From positions 341-11,010 of the forward strand of contig QAXH01005029.1 in assembly GCA_004335635.1 (NCBI GenBank): DNA of 10,670 bases. The letters run 5' to 3'. The notes under the pieces were generated by a model that worked only from the letters and a program-made list of their open reading frames with translations, was not told the origin of the DNA and made no database searches. This stretch comes from Chloromonas sp. AAM2. Its lineage: Eukaryota; Chlorophyta; Chlorophyceae; Chlamydomonadales; Chlamydomonadaceae. The translations under genes and the position numbers were made by a program. Position 1 is the stretch's first letter; each line of letters starts with the position of its first letter. Shown here in pieces: positions 8,134 to 10,670 of this stretch.

Positions 8134-9800
8134 TGAGCACCAGAAAACCTCGGATGATGGGCTTCATGCATACCATGGATGACCGGCTTGATTCTGTTCA
8201 AGACACGGCCTTGTGATTGGCACATGATGAGGGTTCTCTTATGTAGCTCTTCCAGTGGCGTACAAAAGCATCTGTTGTCACGCCACATGGTGTGCTGTGT
8301 CTGCGCAAGTATAGGACACCCTTCCAATGTCACATGATGCCCTTGACTGCACGGGACATCCTGACAATGTCACGTGGCCTCAGCTGACGGATTTCCTACT
8401 GCTGCTGGCTTGAGTTGGACCCAATGTCTTCCTCATGTGCTTGAACCATGCAACTGTGGCTCAAGTAGAGGGTGAGATCAGGCTTGAGCTGCATTGCACT
8501 GTGTATTCAAACCAACCGGGCTCTCTGGCCACGACCGCCTTCCACAATGTGGGAGGACCTCTAGTGCTTGACATCTTTAGTCCTTCCAGGCCAGGGCACG
8601 GTGGTTTTGAGCTGAGACATGCCCAGGTTTTTCTTTGTATGCATGCGGCGGCCGGAAACGCTCGACTTTCTGCAGCCATTCCTGAATCTGGCTGCGGTTC
8701 TGTTTCATAGCTGACACTGTCTGCTTTTGAGGCAGAAGGTTTGCTGCGTCATATCGACTTCTGACTTTGCAACTATCAGTGCAGCATTTCAAATTGGGCC
8801 ACTGTTTTGTTTGCGCCTGGTGTGGACCGAGAATCAAGTGCACTGAAGAGGTGCCAACTCTTGCGTCCAGGGTCTTCTGTATGCACATGTGGACCAGGAA
8901 TCGCCCTTGGCGAGGTGACAGCAAAGACAAAAGCATCCTACTCGAAGTGCTGGGGCACTGTGGCATACCCCCTGCTGACTTGTCAGTCTTGAGCTGGCTG
9001 ATGATGGGCGCAAAATCAACTTGCAACTGCCACTGGGCTGTGTTACAAGAAAGGGCTGACCAGCACTGAACAGGTGGTCGCTGCGCCCTTGGCCAGCTCA
9101 TGTTCTTGACTGCATATCAATTCATGTTGAGTGAGAGTGCTGGGCCACACGCAGCAGCACTGCATGTATGGCAACTCAAGAGCAACGAACTGTTCGCTCT
9201 GCCTTTGATTGCTGGGCGACCTCGCCTGCTTTTTCCTGCCGGGGCTTATCAAGTGCCCCGCTGAGTTGGTTTACTGAACGTTGGCAGCCACCTGCAATTG
9301 TGCTGCGCACTTCAGTCAAGGCCACTCACAAGCTTGATTATGTAAACTCGTACACCGAGTGAATCTCGGTCCTGGATGCAAGGTCACAAGAGGGGAGGGA
9401 TTCCAACCCGTCCAACCTACATGTGAAGGGGATTGCGACACACCAGGATAGTAGTGGTGGTGGCCAACCCCTCGAGCTGCTATCCTGACAGCACGTGACA
9501 ACTCCAGCAAACAACGTACTCCGGGGCGAAGAGGACGAACGGTGTCGATATGTAGCCACAGGGTTGACAGGTCACAGTCGTTATTCTCACTACTGGCATT
9601 TCACACTGCAACAAGGAAATCCAGGTTGTGGCAACAGCAGTGAAGCACAGGCTATACGTTCCGGCAATCGCCAACTCAAAGGCCAACTCATTGCAGAAAG
9701 CCTACTGGAGAAACTGCTGGAGCACATGCATCCCTGAGCAGGAGTCAAGTGGCGGAGGCGTGTGGGCACAGCATGGGTACAACAGCAGACCAAGAAAAAA
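8134..9800. other. Intergenic region and probable 3' UTR of the Lys-rich gene
   Basis: No supported gene. The left part should hold the 3' UTR of the upstream plus-strand gene, but no TGTAA or AATAAA appears near the stop. The first TGTAA found is at 9341-9345, which would imply a UTR of about 1.2 kb. A 12-base near-repeat, CAATGTCAC(A/G)TG, occurs at 8325-8336 and 8365-8376, the second copy containing a CACGTG palindrome. Open frames here overlap on both strands; the longest is listed separately. Confidence 0.5.
8577..9101 (-). CDS. Unassigned 174-codon open frame, doubtful
   Basis: An uninterrupted minus-strand frame runs from an ATG at 9101 to the stop ending at 8577. Its C-terminal part, with stretches such as QIQEWLQKVERFRPPHAY, looks more protein-like than most chance frames here. 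The N-terminal part does not. I do not recognise a family. No clear splice context or upstream regulatory signal was found, and plus-strand frames are also open across the same bases. It could be a decayed transposable-element fragment, an exon of an undetected gene, or chance. Confidence 0.15.
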   Translation of the reverse strand: MSWPRAQRPPVQCWSALSCNTAQWQLQVDFAPIISQLKTDKSAGGMPQCPSTSSRMLLSLLSPRQGRFLVHMCIQKTLDARVGTSSVHLILGPHQAQTKQWPNLKCCTDSCKVRSRYDAANLLPQKQTVSAMKQNRSQIQEWLQKVERFRPPHAYKEKPGHVSAQNHRALAWKD

Positions 9801-9801
9801 G

Positions 9802-9831
9802 AAAAAAAACGATGTTTGCCAGTTCTGGGAC
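9802..9831 (+). repeat. Copy A of a 27-bp repeat motif (diverged)
   Basis: An A-rich run followed by GATG and TTTGCCAGTTCTGGGAC (9815-9831). The last 17 bases are identical to the reverse complement of copy B (9932-9948) and differ at one base from copy C. The orientation is the same as copy C. The A run differs in length and in two bases, so this is the most diverged copy. Confidence 0.8.
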
Positions 9832-9931
9832 AATGGGATGTATGGAGCCTGGATGTCATCATAGGTAGGCTTCGGTTGTCAGTCGCAGCGTGGGCATGGT
9901 ACCATTGGCTTCAGTGCAGGACATTGGAATC

Positions 9932-10134
9932 GTCCCAGAACTGGCAAACTTCTTTTTTGTTTGAGACAGACTGTGTAGACAACAGGCAGGCCTGCAAGGA
10001 ACAGTGCTCGGGCTGAACGTTCAGTGAGTTTGGGTTACTACCATGCAATTGGCGTTGATTCAAAGGATGCTGGCGTTATGATACTCTTGTGGGTTGGACC
10101 AGCTTGAAAAAAAGAAGTTTGTCAGTTCTGGGAC
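9932..10134. mobile_element. 203-bp inverted-repeat element, MITE-like
   Basis: The ends are 9932-9958 and 10108-10134, 27 bases each, complementary at 26 of 27 positions: 5' GTCCCAGAACTGGCAAAC then TTC and six T, facing its reverse complement. The 149-base interior has no convincing coding frame. This is the structure of a short non-autonomous DNA transposon (MITE) or of a long hairpin transcript. The extra copy about 100 bases to the left, in the orientation of the right end, suggests a nested or partly deleted second element. I could not define a target-site duplication: AAT follows copies A and C, but copy B is flanked by AATC. Superfamily unknown. Confidence 0.5.
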
Positions 10135-10139
10135 AATTT

Positions 10140-10406
10140 GTGTGTGCGACTCAGTAGTGGTGATACGCACTCTGGATTATCATGAATCATTACCGTACGA
10201 CCGCAGTTTTCTTTACGGACGCGAATTTGATGGTCCGGAATCAGTAAAAAAGGCGGTTCGCTGCAAAAATAACTGCATGCCCGTCAACAAAACACAAAAG
10301 AAGTGCGGTCGCAGTTCAATTACAAAACACAACCGACGAAAAAACTTCCACTTTTGCGCGCCATTTGCGCTCTATTTGAGGCAGCCGTCATTGTAAACGC
10401 AACAAA
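10140..10406 (+). promoter_or_regulatory. AT-rich upstream region of the third gene
   Basis: This stretch is more AT-rich than its surroundings and contains several A runs. GGTCGCAGTT-like sequence appears twice (about 10200-10208 as GACCGCAGTT and about 10307-10316 as GGTCGCAGTT). At 10352-10363 TTTTGCGCGCCA resembles an E2F-type site but does not match the consensus exactly. It probably contains the promoter and 5' UTR of the gene starting at 10407. Confidence 0.35.
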
Positions 10407-10670
10407 ATGCAAGCTGCCAAGTCTCTCTTCCCCAGCCGGCCTGCGGGAGGCCAGAAGGGTATTTCTGATTTCTGGCAGGGAAACATGGGTTGTCAAGGAA
10501 AATCTGCCTGCAGCTGCTCCGCCCAAAACACCTGTCCCTCCACGTGCCAAGCCAGTGACCATCGAGCTGATAGATACCGACTCCGACGACTCTGACGACA
10601 ATCTTGTGGATAGACGCAGCAGCGGGCAGGGGCACTGCTGTTGCCAATCCAGCTGGCAGGGGTACTGGCA
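10407..10670 (+). CDS. 5' end of an unidentified gene with a SUMO-interacting-like motif (partial)
   Basis: The best model starts at ATG 10407 (context ACAAAATGC), with exon 1 10407-10458, a short 55-base GT-AG intron 10459-10513 and exon 2 from 10514 past the window end. The phase is kept (G plus CT gives Ala). The predicted start reads MQAAKSLF... then a Pro/Lys-rich stretch and, at about residues 34-48, VTIELIDTDSDDSDD. That has the form of a SUMO-interacting motif: a hydrophobic core followed by acidic and Ser residues. Exon 2's frame is also open upstream to 10273 but has no ATG there, which supports the splice. The 3' limit of exon 2 is not visible; the frame after about 10605 becomes Cys/Ser/Gly-rich and may already be intron. 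No family can be named. Minus-strand frames over the same bases look like shadows. Confidence 0.45.

Noticed and set aside
7514..8333. Long open frames antisense to or out of frame with exon 9 (Arg/Gln/His-rich on plus, Ala/Gly/Ser-rich on minus)
   Set aside because: The repetitive Lys/Ala codons of exon 9 keep the other frames open. Only the Lys/Ala/Glu/Pro frame continues the protein from the upstream exons and ends in the acidic-PL motif.
10407..10440. PCNA-interacting (PIP) box in MQAAKSLF at the start of the third gene
   Set aside because: Only Gln and one Phe fit. The hydrophobic fourth position is Lys and the second aromatic is Pro.

Overview
The window reads as nuclear DNA of a plant-lineage eukaryote, most likely a green alga (Chlorophyta). 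Reasons: intron-dense genes (15 inferred introns of about 55 to 435 bases), moderate GC, a protein core that resembles uncharacterised plant nuclear proteins, and TGTAA-type polyadenylation candidates behind one gene. The lineage is an inference; no rRNA, tRNA or organellar marker is present. No bacterial-style operon, CRISPR array or ribosome binding site was seen.

Layout. 1-1684: no convincing gene; the part next to 1684 is probably the 3' UTR of the first gene. 1685-4998, minus strand: a complete seven-exon makorin-type RING E3 ubiquitin ligase. Its exons sum to exactly 1500 nt (499 residues plus stop), with every intron phase consistent and all zinc ligands present. It carries an unusual Trp-Gln/acidic-Gly repeat linker. 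4999-5259: a 261-base gap between two divergent start codons, probably a shared promoter. 5260-8133, plus strand: a nine-exon gene for a 415-residue Lys/Ala-rich nuclear protein. It has five acidic Pro-Leu motifs, six SUMO-consensus sites, a strong nuclear localisation signal and one compact conserved block. One of its introns appears to be of the GC-AG type. 8134-9800: no supported gene. 9802-10134: three copies of a 27-base motif, two of which form the near-perfect ends of a 203-base inverted-repeat element. 10140-10406: AT-rich upstream region. 10407-10670, plus strand: the probable 5' end of a third gene with a likely SUMO-interacting motif, cut by the window edge.

How the genes relate. 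The makorin and the Lys-rich protein share an upstream region and may be co-expressed. Two neighbouring proteins carry SUMO-related signatures (acceptor sites in one, an interaction motif in the other). That could be coincidence, and nothing in the sequence proves that the gene products work together. I see no clear undescribed multi-gene system. The best leads are the Trp-repeat makorin linker, the repeated acidic-PL/SUMO architecture of the second gene, and the inverted-repeat element.
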